Source: Ariolimax columbianus (lineage: Eukaryota > Mollusca > Gastropoda > Stylommatophora > Arionidae). Taken from it: a DNA stretch of 64,000 bases. A model generated the notes under the pieces. It was not told the DNA's origin, searched no databases, and saw only the letters and a list, made by a program, of their open reading frames with translations. The stretch lies in the NCBI GenBank assembly GCA_036924085.1, contig JAVGWX010000012.1, positions 6,187,478 through 6,251,477 of the forward strand, in the 5' to 3' direction. Positions 48,636 to 59,884 of this stretch are shown piece by piece. The number at the start of each line of letters is the position of its first letter. The first letter of the stretch is position 1. The position numbers and the translations under genes are program-made.

Positions 48636-49572
48636 TGTAACAGTTCCCGCCGGAGCAAGGGGAGTTTAGGATGCCTGAACATGTTAAAGCTTAAAGCTAC
48701 CTGAATGCATGTCAAGGTCGCTCACGTCTCAGCAAAGGAGAACAGAGTTGGGTTAAGGAATGTGGACAGGTAGAAACTGACCACTGGCCTTCCGATTTTG
48801 GTAGGGGGAGATTGATTGACAGACGAAATTGGCAACGGGGCTTGCTGCGAGAGAATGAGTGACAGGTGTGCAAAGTGTTTCGTTCCAATTGGAATTGAGA
48901 TGACCATACCTGAGATCGATTGGTCAAGCTCTGGCCTTGCTTGAGGATATATAACTCGAGACAAAGTTGAGCTCAAGAGGCTGGATGAGAGATGGGGGGC
49001 TGGAGAGAGAGAGCGGCTGTATGGAGGAGAGAGAGAGACTGAATGTAGATAGTGTGTTTAACTCACCGACTTAGATAGAGGAGCGATTGATTGACGGTTG
49101 GACGAATGTTTAGTGATAGAACAGGATCGCTCAAATAGGTGTGTGAGTTTTGCATTAATAGATAATGTGAAAGTGTGTTTGTAAGCAAGGACACATTGTG
49201 AACGAGTATGTCGAGATCGCCCGCCTGAGGGGATTTCAGTGAGGAAGAGTATTTGATAAGGTGTGTTGAAGACGCAGTTAAGGCGATGTGTGTGTGATGT
49301 AATTGCAAGGCAATAGAACTGGGTTTTTAGATAGTTGGGAATTCCATCAATAGCTAATGCTTACAATTCCCGTTTTAGTAAATGTTTAGTTAAGATATGT
49401 ATTATATTGTGTTTGTAATTTCTCTACTCATTCTATGATATGAGTATGATTTAATAAATATGCCACCTGATGTGTGATATGTCATTTACTGAGTATGGTC
49501 ATGATGATGTGGATGAGTGTGAGAATGTTCTAAGATAGATCACGGCCAAGGCAAACAGTGGGATCTGCTACA
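48636..49572 (+). repeat. 3' LTR (937 bp)
   Basis: Same length and, as far as can be read, the same sequence as 44190-45126, including the TATA-like site and AATAAA. GTAA follows it. Confidence 0.95.
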
Positions 49573-49849
49573 GTAATTCTATTGCACATAAGTTGAAAAA
49601 TTATCATGCACACTGTGTGAAGACTTCAGAGTAATGTAGTACTTATTCTTCAGTGATACAAATTAATTAAATACTAAAAATACATTAAAATTCATTTAAA
49701 ATACAATATAGTTAGATTAGGATGTCAAAATTGGCGCCGGGACTTTTTTAGCATGGTCTTTCCAGCAATGCTCTCTGACAATGTGCATGGTACACTCAAC
49801 TAGCATTTATATCAAGCACATGACGAAAGGTTGACTATCCAATCCGAGA

Positions 49850-50530
49850 CGCCTGTTGTCTTACACCAAGGTGAATGAAACCACCATCTTGGATATCATG
49901 TTCGTTGATGACTGTGCCCTTAACACCTGCTGAGAACATGACATGTAATCCACATTGACGGAGGCTTTGACGGTGTGCAGTAATTTTTGTATCTTAGGTT
50001 CTTAGTCTACCTGTACTTCTACAGGGGCAAATACGCCTGTGCAGGTCCCAGCTCTGGTATGAGCTGGATACTGCTCTAAACAAACCACATAACCATGTGT
50101 TATGTCATGTCACACAGTTAGTCGCCTCTTACGACATGCTCTCTGTGAGGCAGTGGTACTATTCTTGTCCTTGTTATAAAGACATCTGCTAACCTCTATC
50201 ACAATCAACAATAGAAAAACAGAAGTATTCTTCCAGCCTACACAAGGAAAAACCCTCAGAAAATCAAACATTATCATACAAAACGAACGTTTCCAGGCAC
50301 TCCATAGCTTTACCCACCTAGGAATCACCCAAACCAGAGAAGTGAAAATTGACTTTTATGTCAACAAAAAGATTTGTAAAGAGAAGATCTGCGTTTGGGA
50401 GGCTACAAGCGATCGTCTAGAACATACAAGGTAGGAGTGTTGCCATCAAGGTAACAATTTATTGTGATGTAGCACTAACAATCATGTTGCATACCTGCGA
50501 AATGTGGACAAAGTCTGACAGACACGCCCG
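49850..50530 (+). pseudogene. LINE RT relic split by an R3 repeat
   Basis: The left part reads ETTILDIMFVDDCALNT, with the RT active-site variant FVDD at 49901-49912. It continues with an in-frame stop and LTEALTVCSNF to about 49998. After the R3 insertion (50003-50185) the same reading order resumes with NNRKTEVFFQPTQGKTLR, HSFTHLGITQ and VNKKICKE, then a CETWT-like block (about 50490-50515). The YADD-region, KTEV-QP, FTHLG order is that of LINE RTs of the type seen at 23440-23935. A 34-bp array follows at once. Confidence 0.72.
50003..50185 (+). repeat. unclassified interspersed repeat, family R3, internally deleted copy
   Basis: Matches the head (CTACCTGTACTTCTACA, GTGCAGGTCCCAGCTCTG) and tail (CTGCTCTAAACAAACCAC, CGCCTCTTACGACATGCTC) of 15838-16192 but lacks about 165 bp between them. 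It sits between two halves of one LINE relic, so it inserted there. Confidence 0.75.
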
Positions 50531-50532
50531 AC

Positions 50533-51345
50533 ATTAAAATATGTGGCAGAACAAAGTACCTAACTCTCAGGACCATGTGGCACAATAAAGTACCTAACTC
50601 TCAGGACCATCTGTCAGGACAAAGTACCTTACTCTCAGGACCATGCGTCAGGACAAAGTACCTAACTCTCAGGACCATGTGTCAGGACAAAGTACCTTAC
50701 TCTCAGGATCAGGTGGCAGGACAAAGTAGTAAACTCTCAGGACCATGTGTCAGGACAAAGTACTTAACTCTCAGATCCATGTGTCAGGACAAAGTACTTA
50801 ACTTTCAGGTCCACGTGTCAGGACAAAGTACCTAAATCTCAGGACCAGGTGGAATGACAAAGTACCTAACTCTCTTGACCAGGTGGAATGACAAAGTACC
50901 TAACTCTCTTGACCATGTTACAGGACAAAGTACCTAACTCTCAGGACCATGTGTCAGGACAAAGTACCTAACTCTCTTGACCAGGTGGAATGACAAAGTA
51001 CCTAACTCTCCTGACCATATTACAGGACAAAGTACCTAACTCTCAGGACCATGTGTCAGGACAAAGTACCTAACTCTCAAGACTATGTGTCAGGACAAAG
51101 TACCTAACTCTCTTGACCATGTGGAATGACAAAGTACCTAATTCTCTTGACCATGTTAAAGGACAAAGTACCTAAATCTCAGGACCATGTGTCAGGACAA
51201 AGTACCTAACTATCTTGACCATGTGGAATGACAAAGTACCTAACTCTCTTGACCATGTGGAATGACAAAGTACCAAACTATCTTCACCATGTGGAATGAC
51301 AAAGTACCTAACTCTCAGAACCAAGTGACAGGACAAGGGGCCTAA
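50533..51345. repeat. 34-bp minisatellite, about 24 copies
   Basis: Units contain GGACAAAGTACCTAACTCTC, then AGGACCATGTGTCA or TTGACCAGGTGGAAT. The two linker types alternate in blocks in the right half. Confidence 0.95.
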
Positions 51346-51854
51346 CTCTGACATTCGTAACAAGTCAAACGAGCGAAACGTTCTCCCATATTTTCAGAGA
51401 AAGGAGAACGTCGGACGAGCCGACAGTCGGCTTCTCAGAAATTGTTTCCGAAGTTCGGCAGAGTCTGCTGTTCAAGGATTGGGGTTTACAGTCATATGAG
51501 ATCACATCTCACAGTACATGTCTGGCATTGTCACCATCTTGGCCTGTGATGGGCAACTGTTATTATGTTTTATGTCATCTATCCATCAACACGTGGGTTT
51601 TCTTCGTGTGTCTTGTCGTCATATTTTCTAGTGTTGTAAGCGCGCAGTTGTAGTTGATCCGTCTCGATGCTCATGAGATTACATGACCATCATATTCTCT
51701 GTCTTTAAATATATTCAGGACAAGGAATGGTTCTCTTCCTATTTCTAATGTTCTCATCGTTTGATCTCTGTGTGTGGCACTGATGACTTCTCTTAGACAT
51801 TTCATTTGACAGATTGTAGCTGTCCTCTATGGAAAGGAAGACTTTCGTCTGGGC
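51346..51854. other. intergenic, nothing recognised
   Basis: No motif was seen. Confidence 0.5.
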
Positions 51855-52715
51855 AGGCAAAACATACTGATCAGACTTGTTAGTCAGGATCAGGCAAAAC
51901 ATACTGATTAGACTTGTTAGTCAGGATCAGGCAAAACATACTGATCAGACTTGTTAGTCAGGATCAGGCAAAACATACTGATCAGACATGTTAGTCAGGA
52001 ACAGGCAAAACATACTGATCAGACTTGTTAGTCAGGATCAGGCAAAACATACTGATCAGACATGTTAGTCAGGGTCAGGCAAAACATACTGATCAGACAT
52101 GTTAGTCAGGATCAGGCAAAACATACTGATCAGACTTGTTAGTCAGGATCAGGCAAAACACACTGATCAGACCTGTTAGTCAGGATCAGGCAAAACATAC
52201 TGATCAGACATGTTAGTCAGGGTCAGGCAAAACATACTGATTAGACATGTTAGTCAGGGTCAGGCAAAACATACTGATCAGACATGTTAGTAAGGGTCAG
52301 GCAAAACATACTGATCAGACATGTTAGTCAGGGTCAGGCAAAACATACTGATCAGACATGTTAGTCAGGGTCAGGTAAAACATACTGATCAGACTTATTA
52401 GTCAGGGTCAGGCAAAACGTACTGATCAGACATGTTAGTCAGGGTCAGGTAAAACATACTGATCAGACTTATTAGTCAGGGTCAGGCAAAACATACTGAT
52501 CAGACATGTTAGTCAGGGTCAGGTAAAACATACTGATCAGACTTATTAGTCAGGGTCAGGCAAAACATACTGATCAGACATGTTAGTCAGGGTCAGGTAA
52601 AACATACTGATCAGACTTATTAGTCAGGGTCAGGCAAAACATACTGATCAGACATTAGTCAGGGCCTGGTTAAACATACTGATCAGACATGTTAGTCAGG
52701 ATCAGGCAAAATATA
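51855..52715. repeat. 37-bp minisatellite, about 23 copies (relative of 56385-56680)
   Basis: The core is GATCAGACATGTTAGTCAGG followed by GTCAGGCAAAACATACT. The right half shows a two-unit alternation (GACTTATTAG and GACATGTTAG types, with GTCAGGTAAAAC and GTCAGGCAAAAC), a 74-bp higher-order period. Confidence 0.96.
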
Positions 52716-52814
52716 ATGATCACCACCTTGACTTCCACGTAGCCATTCCTGAAAACGGACTGTTTTTATTGCAACTTGACTTACAAGATGAGGGATTGAC
52801 GTGATTGCTATAGT

Positions 52815-52993
52815 AGTGAGCGACACGCAGATGAAGCAGGCATAACACAAACGCCCGTACAACCCCGGTCATTCTTTAACAGTACCCTCGGGATGTGAGG
52901 AAATCTACTGCAACCCGCCACTTAACATTATTTTTAGGCAGCACAAAAGAGTACTTCTACTCATTGTAGACATGTAACATCAACAACAACAAC
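52815..52993 (+). repeat. CAA-tailed interspersed core, copy A
   Basis: Shares ordered blocks with 56709-56872 and 63111-63281: CGACACGCAGATGAAGC, AGTACCCTCGGGATGTGAGG, CCGCCACTTAACATT, TTCTACTCATTGTAGACAT. It ends in CAACAACAACAAC. Similarity to copy B extends back through TTGACTTACAAGATGA towards the 37-bp array. It may be a SINE-like element; the tRNA boxes are not obvious. Confidence 0.65.
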
Positions 52994-53569
52994 TGTCCTC
53001 TGCATGTGTCTTTGAAAAGGACAACGATTGACAATTGTAGAACAAAGTTAGTTTTAAATATATTGATGATCACGTGTTGTTTTTGTTGCCAAAACTGAAG
53101 TTCGGGCGTTGAAGCAGCGAGGCGAGCTGATAAGTCACAGCACAAGAATTCTCACATCAGTTTTGATTCATCTATAAAACCCTCCATCTTCTGTAAAACT
53201 GCGTCCTATCTAGTTGAACTATTGTGTCTGTCGATGTTAGATATTATTTATACACTTGATTAGTGGACTTGGCGATCTGTTTGTCATCCAAGTTTCCCTC
53301 TTGGGTGTGCTAATGTGTATATGAAATATGTCACTACTGTGTGAAGTACGTTCATGTGATTTGTCTTGAAGTCAGACACGTAACTAAAACATAATCAACA
53401 GTAGCAAAACAGATTTCACAGGTATACAACAATAGTAACCGGGGCATCATACCTGAGAGTGCTCTGCTAACTTCTAGATCTCCAATTCCACGAGAGGTGC
53501 AAAGGCACTGGAGAACCTCTATGTGTCTCTGAAATGACACGCATTCAAGGAAAAACTTACAATCGCAAA
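52994..53569. other. intergenic, nothing recognised
   Basis: No supported gene. Confidence 0.5.
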
Positions 53570-54020
53570 CCATGACGTTTTATTGTATGGATCAAATAAC
53601 CATGGCGTTTTATTGTATGGATCAAATAACCATGACGTTTTATTGTATGGATCAAATACCCATGACGTTGTATTGTATGGATCAAATAACCATGACGTTG
53701 TATTGTATGGATCAAATAACCATGACGTTTTATTGTATGGATCAAATACCCATGACGTTGTATTCCATGGATCAAATAACCATGACGTTTAATTGTATGG
53801 ATCAAATAACCATGACGTTTTATTGTATGGATCAAATACCCATGACGTTGTGTTGTATGGATCAAATAACCATGACGTTTTATTGTATGGATCAAATAAC
53901 CATGACGTTTTATTGTATGGATCAAATAACCATGACGTTTTATTGTATGGATCAAATACCCATGCAGTTGTATTGTTTGGATCAAATACACATGACGTTG
54001 TATTGTATGGATCAAATTTC
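53570..54020. repeat. 30-bp minisatellite, 15 copies
   Basis: Units contain ACGTTTTATTGTATGGATC, then AAATAACCATG. As 30 is a multiple of three and the unit lacks stops in several frames, frames of 69 to 171 codons open on both strands. They are artefacts. Confidence 0.96.
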
Positions 54021-54334
54021 CATATATGTATTGAATGAATTGAATGTAACATAGTTCTATGAGCAGAATCATATTTTAACGAAACATTTCTTTATTATTT
54101 CTTTCTGATGGCATCCTTTATCTCTTCATCTATCTATATTTTGGAATGCCTTACATCGATATTATGTGCCACCAGTTATTACAAAATTTGCTTTGGCATG
54201 TGAGCCTGTCTCTTATCCTGCGAACTGAAATCAGTGCGTATATGTTTTCACTGAAAGTCCTTCCCTACTGATCTCTAGGCTCTCAGCCTAATGCACATCT
54301 GAATTAGCTTGAGACGTGCTCCTGACCAACAGTT

Positions 54335-55150
54335 TAAGACGTGAGGAAGGACATCATATTGTTTATTAAACATTCATAGACGTCTCCGTGTTAGCAGACC
54401 CTGCATGTGGCACCCTGTGAGTAGCCTCTCAGGGCACAAGCCTGGGCGCTGAATATGGAGACCCAGGGCTATCCAAACTGCAGGACCCCCCACTCGGCCT
54501 CTCTGGTGTAATCCAAAGGAAGGCAAAGCATGATCATTTGGCACCAGCTCAGCTGCAGGAGCTGCCGGAATGAGTTTGCACAATTTTGAAACCATCTGCC
54601 TTAGGTGCTACCACTCCGGATTTTCTGTCTGGGTCTACTCCCGTAGCCCTACTCTCTCCCTAGGTTTAAACAAGGCAGTGGAGTCATTGCCCGCAGATGA
54701 TAGTTACTCGAGAAATCCGATGATACTCTCATCGTCCCAAGACTAGCCAGCACTCATTGGCCCTTTTTGGTTTAAAAACAGAGTTCCTTCTCTCCTAGGC
54801 GAACTGCCTGAACAGACTAACGAGCTTCGTCTACACAGGTTTATAGTCAGAGTTTACCGTCTCTTAGATTGGCTGCCAACCAAAGCTAATGAGCCCACTT
54901 CTGGCCGTCCAGTTATACCGCCGGGTACTCGGTCGCACTCCACAGGAGGCTCCGTAAGAAACATGGGGCCCCTGATGAAGGTGCTGCTGGGGACACAATA
55001 ATGTAGGAGAGGTCATTGGCATGGAAACCTCTGAACGGCAAACCGAACAGTGAATCCAACGGCGATCTCTACACCTGGAAAGAAGAGGCTATATCAGACG
55101 CTTCACTTTCCTTTAACGAGCGGGACGTCCAGCTCAGACCTCGCTACCAG
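54335..55150. other. GC-richer unclassified segment
   Basis: Base composition and texture differ sharply from the AT-rich flanks. It contains AGGGCACAAGCCTGGGCGC, ATTTGGCACCAGCTCAGCTG and GATTGGCTGCCAACC, with no long frame and no second copy in the window. It is probably a decayed mobile element. Confidence 0.4.
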
Positions 55151-56384
55151 CCTCACTACCCCCAGCCACCACATATTAAACATGATGTGTAATTAATTGA
55201 TATGTTATAAGTACGAACATTGGTTGAAAAGAAAGTAGAGAGGGAGAGTAAAGGTAAAATGAAAGACAAACGCGGGAACAAAATTTGTGGAATACACATG
55301 CTAGTTAGATCATTTGTTTTTTCGTCCACATGTGCATAACAAACATTGTCTGTAAATGGAAAGTCCCTGGTTTGAGCTAGGTATAACAAGCTGTTTGTTG
55401 TAATCCAGTGTTACTACCAATTTTGTGACATGTTCTATATCTATTTGCTACATGCTCTTCGTGTGTCTCATAGTTGGAACTTCTTTATTTAGATGCATCT
55501 AAATTCTCATGAAATGACCAAACGGTAATTGTTTCTGCCATGCTGTGTATTTGGCCAAGGAAAAAATGTCCCAAGTATTTACGATACAATTACGTCTGGT
55601 ATTTTATCTCCTGATAACATTGGTAACCGAGTCAGGACATTTAATTGTCAACATTGTAATGTATCTGTCCTCTATCTTAGATATTGATAGTCTTCGACAC
55701 TTGTAAAAGAAAGCTACTGTGGTATAATGCTGTTTATGAAGTGTCAATTAGGTCAAGGACAGCTATGGAAGATGTCGAACTATAATCCGTTATTCAATAT
55801 TAATAACAGATAAAGATGACTAGACGGGGCATATTAAATCTACCAGAAAAGCAGGAGATGAACAGATACGGGATTATGACACCTGTAATCTATATAGGGA
55901 GTTCATTTGTAGATTTGTACCGGACTTACGGATAGGGCAAAATGCAGCAAGGAAGGGAACACACAAGCTTTGGATTAGTACAGTAGTCTTTGACATTTAA
56001 TTTCTTATGACAGTTTGGACTATGGGTTCATATTGTTTTGACCAATCTTGAGAATCTGCTGTCTATACCTTTTGAAGTTGTGCTGATGATAATGGTGAGA
56101 ATAATAATGATGCATACTAACGGTAACATAATAAAGCACTGACAAATAACATCACTGCTTGAATTGTCCCATCCTCAATGACAACATATTCATATATGTA
56201 TTAGTTGGTGGTGGGCAGGAAATGCAGAGAGAGCTTAGGCTGCGAGAAAAAGATCATCATCAGGGACTTTGGACACATAATAGAAAAATATATAACTAAT
56301 TTACGCGATACATCTAGTTATGGGCAGGGAGATGAACATCTATACAATCAGGGGAGGAAGACTAACGTCTGGTTAGCATACCAA
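55151..56384. other. AT-rich intergenic, nothing recognised
   Basis: Only short unsupported frames. Confidence 0.5.
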
Positions 56385-56680
56385 ACTGATCAGACATGCC
56401 AGTCAGGGTCAGACATAATAGACTGATCAGACATGTTAGTCAGGGTCAGACATAACAAACTGATCAGACATGCCAGTCAGGGTCAGACATAATAGACTGA
56501 TCAGACATGTTAGTCAGGGTCAGACATAACAAACTGATCAGACATGCCAGTCAGGGTCAGACATAATAGACTGATCAGACATGTTAGTCAGAGTCAGACA
56601 TAACAAACTGGTCAGACATGTTAGTCAGGGTCAGACATAACAAACTGATCAGACATGTCAGTCAGGGTCAGACATACCAT
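56385..56680. repeat. 37-bp minisatellite, 8 copies (relative of 51855-52715)
   Basis: Units contain GATCAGACATGCCAGTCAGG or GATCAGACATGTTAGTCAGG, then GTCAGACATAATAGACT or GTCAGACATAACAAACT. The two types alternate (74-bp period). The first 23 bp of the unit is the same as in the array 4.5 kb upstream. Confidence 0.96.
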
Positions 56681-56708
56681 AGCGGCCAAGACCCACACGT
56701 TGACTTGC

Positions 56709-56872
56709 ACGATGACGCCATGCGTAGTACAGCCACGTGTCACCTTTATCAGCACTCTCGGGACGTTAGGAAAGCTATCGCAAACCACCACTAAACGTCC
56801 TTTTCAGGGCGCACAAAATAGTAAACCTACACATTGTGGGCATACACAAAAACAACAACAACAAACAAACAA
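56709..56872 (+). repeat. CAA-tailed interspersed core, copy B
   Basis: Blocks CAGCACTCTCGGGACGTTAG, CAAACCACCACTAAACGTCC, GGGCGCACAAAATAGTAAAC and ACACATTGTGGGCAT align with copies A and C. The tail is CAACAACAACAAACAAAC. It begins within 30 bp of the 37-bp array. Confidence 0.68.
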
Positions 56873-57039
56873 AATCTATACAATATGTAATCGTTGGTAA
56901 AGATAACAATACAGGAGATATGAGGACATATGGGAACAGAGTTCACTAACTTCGGTGTCTGCTTACGAGATTTTTGTTTGTGTTGTTTGTTTTTACGTTC
57001 GTCTTCTTCTCTAATCCACAAGGCAGTTTGCGTTTTACA

Positions 57040-57231
57040 GCAGTTTTTAATTTGCGCCTGTCGGCCTAGTGCATCCGACTTAAGCGTTCATTTTATGTAA
57101 GGGACTGCTTCCTCCTGCATTTTCTAAGATTTTGCTTCCCCGGGGTAACGGCAGGTGCTGTGTTGGGTTTGATCCCAACACACTCGGATTATGAGCTGTG
57201 TCCCTTAACCACTTGCACACGCCGTCCTCAA
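57040..57231 (-). mobile_element. tRNA-derived SINE, family 2, copy 2
   Basis: On the minus strand it starts GAGGACGGCGTGTGC, with an A-box-like CAAGTGGTTAAGGGACAC and a B-box GGGATCAAACCC (57165-57176). The body has CCTTACATAAAATGAACGC and GTCGGATGCACTAGGCC, ending GCGCAAATTAAAAACT. It aligns with 9643-9806. Confidence 0.78.
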
Positions 57232-57739
57232 GACGAGATGAGAACAAATCATTGACTAGATTCGCACTGACTTACATGCAGGACCTCCATCTTTGTATTG
57301 GTTTCTGTGAGAGATCTGGTTATTTTCTTCTTCTGTGTGTAGAGAATTTTAAGGTTGAGTTTGTGCTTGTCAAGGACAGCAGCGATGAGACCTGAAGCCA
57401 GAAGATTGCATCTATATACATCACAATACAAAAGCGAAAGGTGAACATTAGTTCTGTGTACATAAACATGTACAATATAAAACTATCAGCTATAGATTGG
57501 AACTCTATATATCACATATAAAACCCTGAACATTGGAATTATACACATAACGATTGTATATGCATTGTTTGTCAGTTGTTTGGTACCACATAATTTGGTC
57601 TCATCAGTAGTTTTCTATCTGTAACACACTGTCGGTGGTGAGGAAAGATTGACTGTAGTTATTGCTTTTGAATGGCTGCTAATTATGGTGATTTCAGAAA
57701 GTAATTATTTTGTTTATTCTCTTTCCCCTCATTGCTTTG
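57232..57739. other. intergenic, nothing recognised
   Basis: No motif was seen. Confidence 0.5.
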
Positions 57740-58172
57740 TATTGCTCTTTACATCGTTATGTATGCTCTTTACATCGTTATGTATGCTCTTTACATCGTT
57801 ATGCATGCTCTTTACATCGTTATGTATTGCTCTTTACATCGTTCTGCATGCTCTTTACATCGTTATGTATTGCTCTTTACATCGTTATGCATGCTCTTTA
57901 CATCGTTATGTATGCTCTTTACATCGTTATGCATGCTCTTTACATCGTTATGTATGCTCTTTACATCGTTATGTATTGCTCTTTACATCGTTATGCATGC
58001 TCTTTACATCGTTATGTATTGCTCTTTACATCGTTATGTATTGCTCTTTACATCGTTATGCATGCTCTTTACATCGTTATGTATTGCTCTTTACATCGTT
58101 ATGTATTGCTCTTTACATCGTTATGCATGCTCTTTACATCGTTATGTATGCTCTTTACATCGTTATGTATTC
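57740..58172. repeat. 21/22-bp minisatellite, about 20 copies
   Basis: The unit is CTTTACATCGTTATGTATGC with an optional extra T (TATTGCT in place of TATGCT). The 1-bp length dimorphism moves the frame back and forth, so three long frames of 154 to 235 codons overlap. None is supported as a gene. Confidence 0.95.
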
Positions 58173-58344
58173 TCGCTCTGCAGCTACCCTGTGTAGATGT
58201 GCTGGTAATGAGCTCGTGTCTTGCTTGTATCCAGGATATTGTACTCTGCTCTCTTGGGTTAACGTGGTGAATGCTCTCTCTGCTGTTGGGATGGGACATG
58301 CCATTCTTACAGTCAGAGTCCACATGACCATCAATTTCTTTCTG

Positions 58345-58450
58345 CAGGTGTTGTAGATGATTGTTGTGTGTTGTAGATGATTTGTGTGTGTTGTGGATGA
58401 CTTGTGTGTGTTGTAGATGGTTTGTGTGTGTCGTAGATGATTTTTGTGTG
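58345..58450. repeat. 21-bp tandem repeat, about 5 copies
   Basis: Units of the type GTTGTAGATGATTTGTGTGT. Confidence 0.92.
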
Positions 58451-59234
58451 TGCTTCTATTAGTCGTGTTAATGGTTTAACTTAACCAGCTGCTTCTGTTG
58501 AATCCCTTGTAGATATAGTATTCTACCAACTTAAAGCCATACTTACTGACTAATGTACCACATGTTTAGCAACCCAGTGTCACGCTGTCTTGTAACAAAT
58601 TGACTCACAAACTACAGAGTTCACCCAGTCATCTAAGACATGGGACATATCATAAAGCTATCCGTTAATCTACTTACTACCCTTTCGTATCAGATACTGC
58701 CATTATGCTGAACATCCCGGTAAATAATCAACAACAAATTGAGGCAGCAATTAAAAGTACCAGCTTCATGTGTGCATCTGGTTGCTCTATCAGTCTAATT
58801 ATCAATAGTAACTTGTGAAAGATATATCACTTTCACTTGTGATGTAAACATTTTCCGTGGTTGGGTATTGTTGCTGTGGATCCACTCTTTACATTTCTTT
58901 TGTGGCTGGTTACAGTGGCTCTTCTGACATCTCGAAGCGTGCTTGACAAGATCAACCTAGGTCCTCCTGGATATAGTGTAATGCAGGATTCCTCAGTAAA
59001 TTCACCACTATGAGAATCATAGTGTCCATTTCCACCTTGTTAGCCAAACTGCTGTAACACAACCTGTTGCCAAGGAGCTTGACGTAAACAAACTGGAGAT
59101 GGGTTCTTGATCAATATCAATATGTTTCATCCTGATGTTACTATTCACTCTCCGACATTTTGGATGGATGTTATTGACTTCATTGATGCTTCACCTCGTG
59201 TAATTATATAACATATGTCAAGTACTCTTATGCT
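58451..59234. other. intergenic, nothing recognised
   Basis: No motif was seen. Confidence 0.5.
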
Positions 59235-59335
59235 GCGTAAAAAAACTGGAGCTTGGAATGGTGGGATTTGAATCCGACCTGTGAAGTCTGAGACTTGCTC
59301 GTTGCACATTTTACCATACTGACACTTAGATAGAT
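59235..59335 (-). mobile_element. possible tRNA-like SINE head or tRNA pseudogene
   Basis: The minus strand carries a B-box-like GGATTCAAATCCCACC (about 59260-59275), preceded at tRNA spacing by a weak A-box region (AGTATGGTAAAATGTGC) and followed by a T7 run (about 59239-59245) that could end Pol III transcription. No clean cloverleaf could be folded by eye. Confidence 0.3.
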
Positions 59336-59719
59336 AGATGCAGGCAGGCACACACATCGATGAACATTCATTTCTACTGGTGGCATTGTCGTAATAACGC
59401 TTGCCTATTAAGGCACACCGGATAGGGCACACCTACGTGTTCCAATGTGTTCCAGTGCACCCATCAGTAAATGGGAAGTCAAAGACATGAGGAAAAGAAT
59501 TGGTCAGGTCACTTCACAAAATCTTAAACCCCGTACATCAGCAGCATGCGTTCTGTTCTGTACTTAAGAATCAACTCCACTGCGTTCCAGACATCAGACA
59601 TGTCCATTGGTGCTCTCTCTAAGTAAGTGGCAAAGAATGTGAATACCAGTGATTTCTGTAGCTTGTTGTCTGAACACATTACGGCTCTGTCCCTTTATGT
59701 GACAGACTATGCCTAGGTA

Positions 59720-59884
59720 TCATTTGATTTCAAAGTTCTGCAGTCTGGGAATTGTTGATTCATCTTTTTCTGCGTTGTCATCAAACAGGTGGTCATTGAA
59801 AGACTTCACAATGTCACCACTATTCATATCCAAACTGCACATAATCAGAGCTTTCATTTCCCGGAACCCCTGCACGACGAGGTC
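59720..59884 (-). pseudogene. short protein-like segment, unidentified
   Basis: A 54-codon minus-strand frame between a TAG and a TGA reads FREMKALIMCSLDMNSGDIV, then KSFNDHLFDDNAEKDESTIP and RLQNFEIK. Its composition is that of a folded acidic protein, unlike the low-complexity frames around it. Similar-looking but frame-broken sequence continues towards 59600 (QQATEITGIHILCHLLREST). It is probably a relic of a transposon or retrocopy. No family was recognised. Confidence 0.3.

Larger units (their letters stand above)
44190..49572 (+). mobile_element. complete non-autonomous LTR retroelement with one ORF
   Basis: Two direct repeats of 937 bp (44190-45126 and 48636-49572) flank a 3509-bp interior. 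The termini are TGTAACAG and CTGCTACA, inverted at 7 of 8 positions. The element is bordered by GTAA on both sides (44186-44189 and 49573-49576), the likely target-site duplication. A purine-rich PPT abuts the 3' LTR. The interior encodes a single long protein with a CCHC knuckle. Protease, RT, RNase H and integrase are absent in all frames, so replication would need proteins from another element. The repeats appear identical by eye, so insertion was recent. The superfamily (Ty3/Gypsy or BEL/Pao) cannot be settled without pol. It lies antisense to, and 157 bp upstream of, the splice acceptor of the exon at 43555-44032. Confidence 0.9.

Noticed and set aside
44266..49308. Identical 71-, 84- and 81-codon antisense frames occurring twice, 4446 bp apart
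   Set aside because: They lie within the two LTRs and are identical because the LTRs are copies. No protein family resemblance.
53557..54072. Frames on both strands reading repeated YGSNNHDVL and RHGYLIHTIK
   Set aside because: The 30-bp array is a multiple of three; no start or splice context.
57649..58356. 235-codon frame with CSLHRYVCSLHRY repeats
   Set aside because: 21/22-bp array with 1-bp indels; three frames are equally open.
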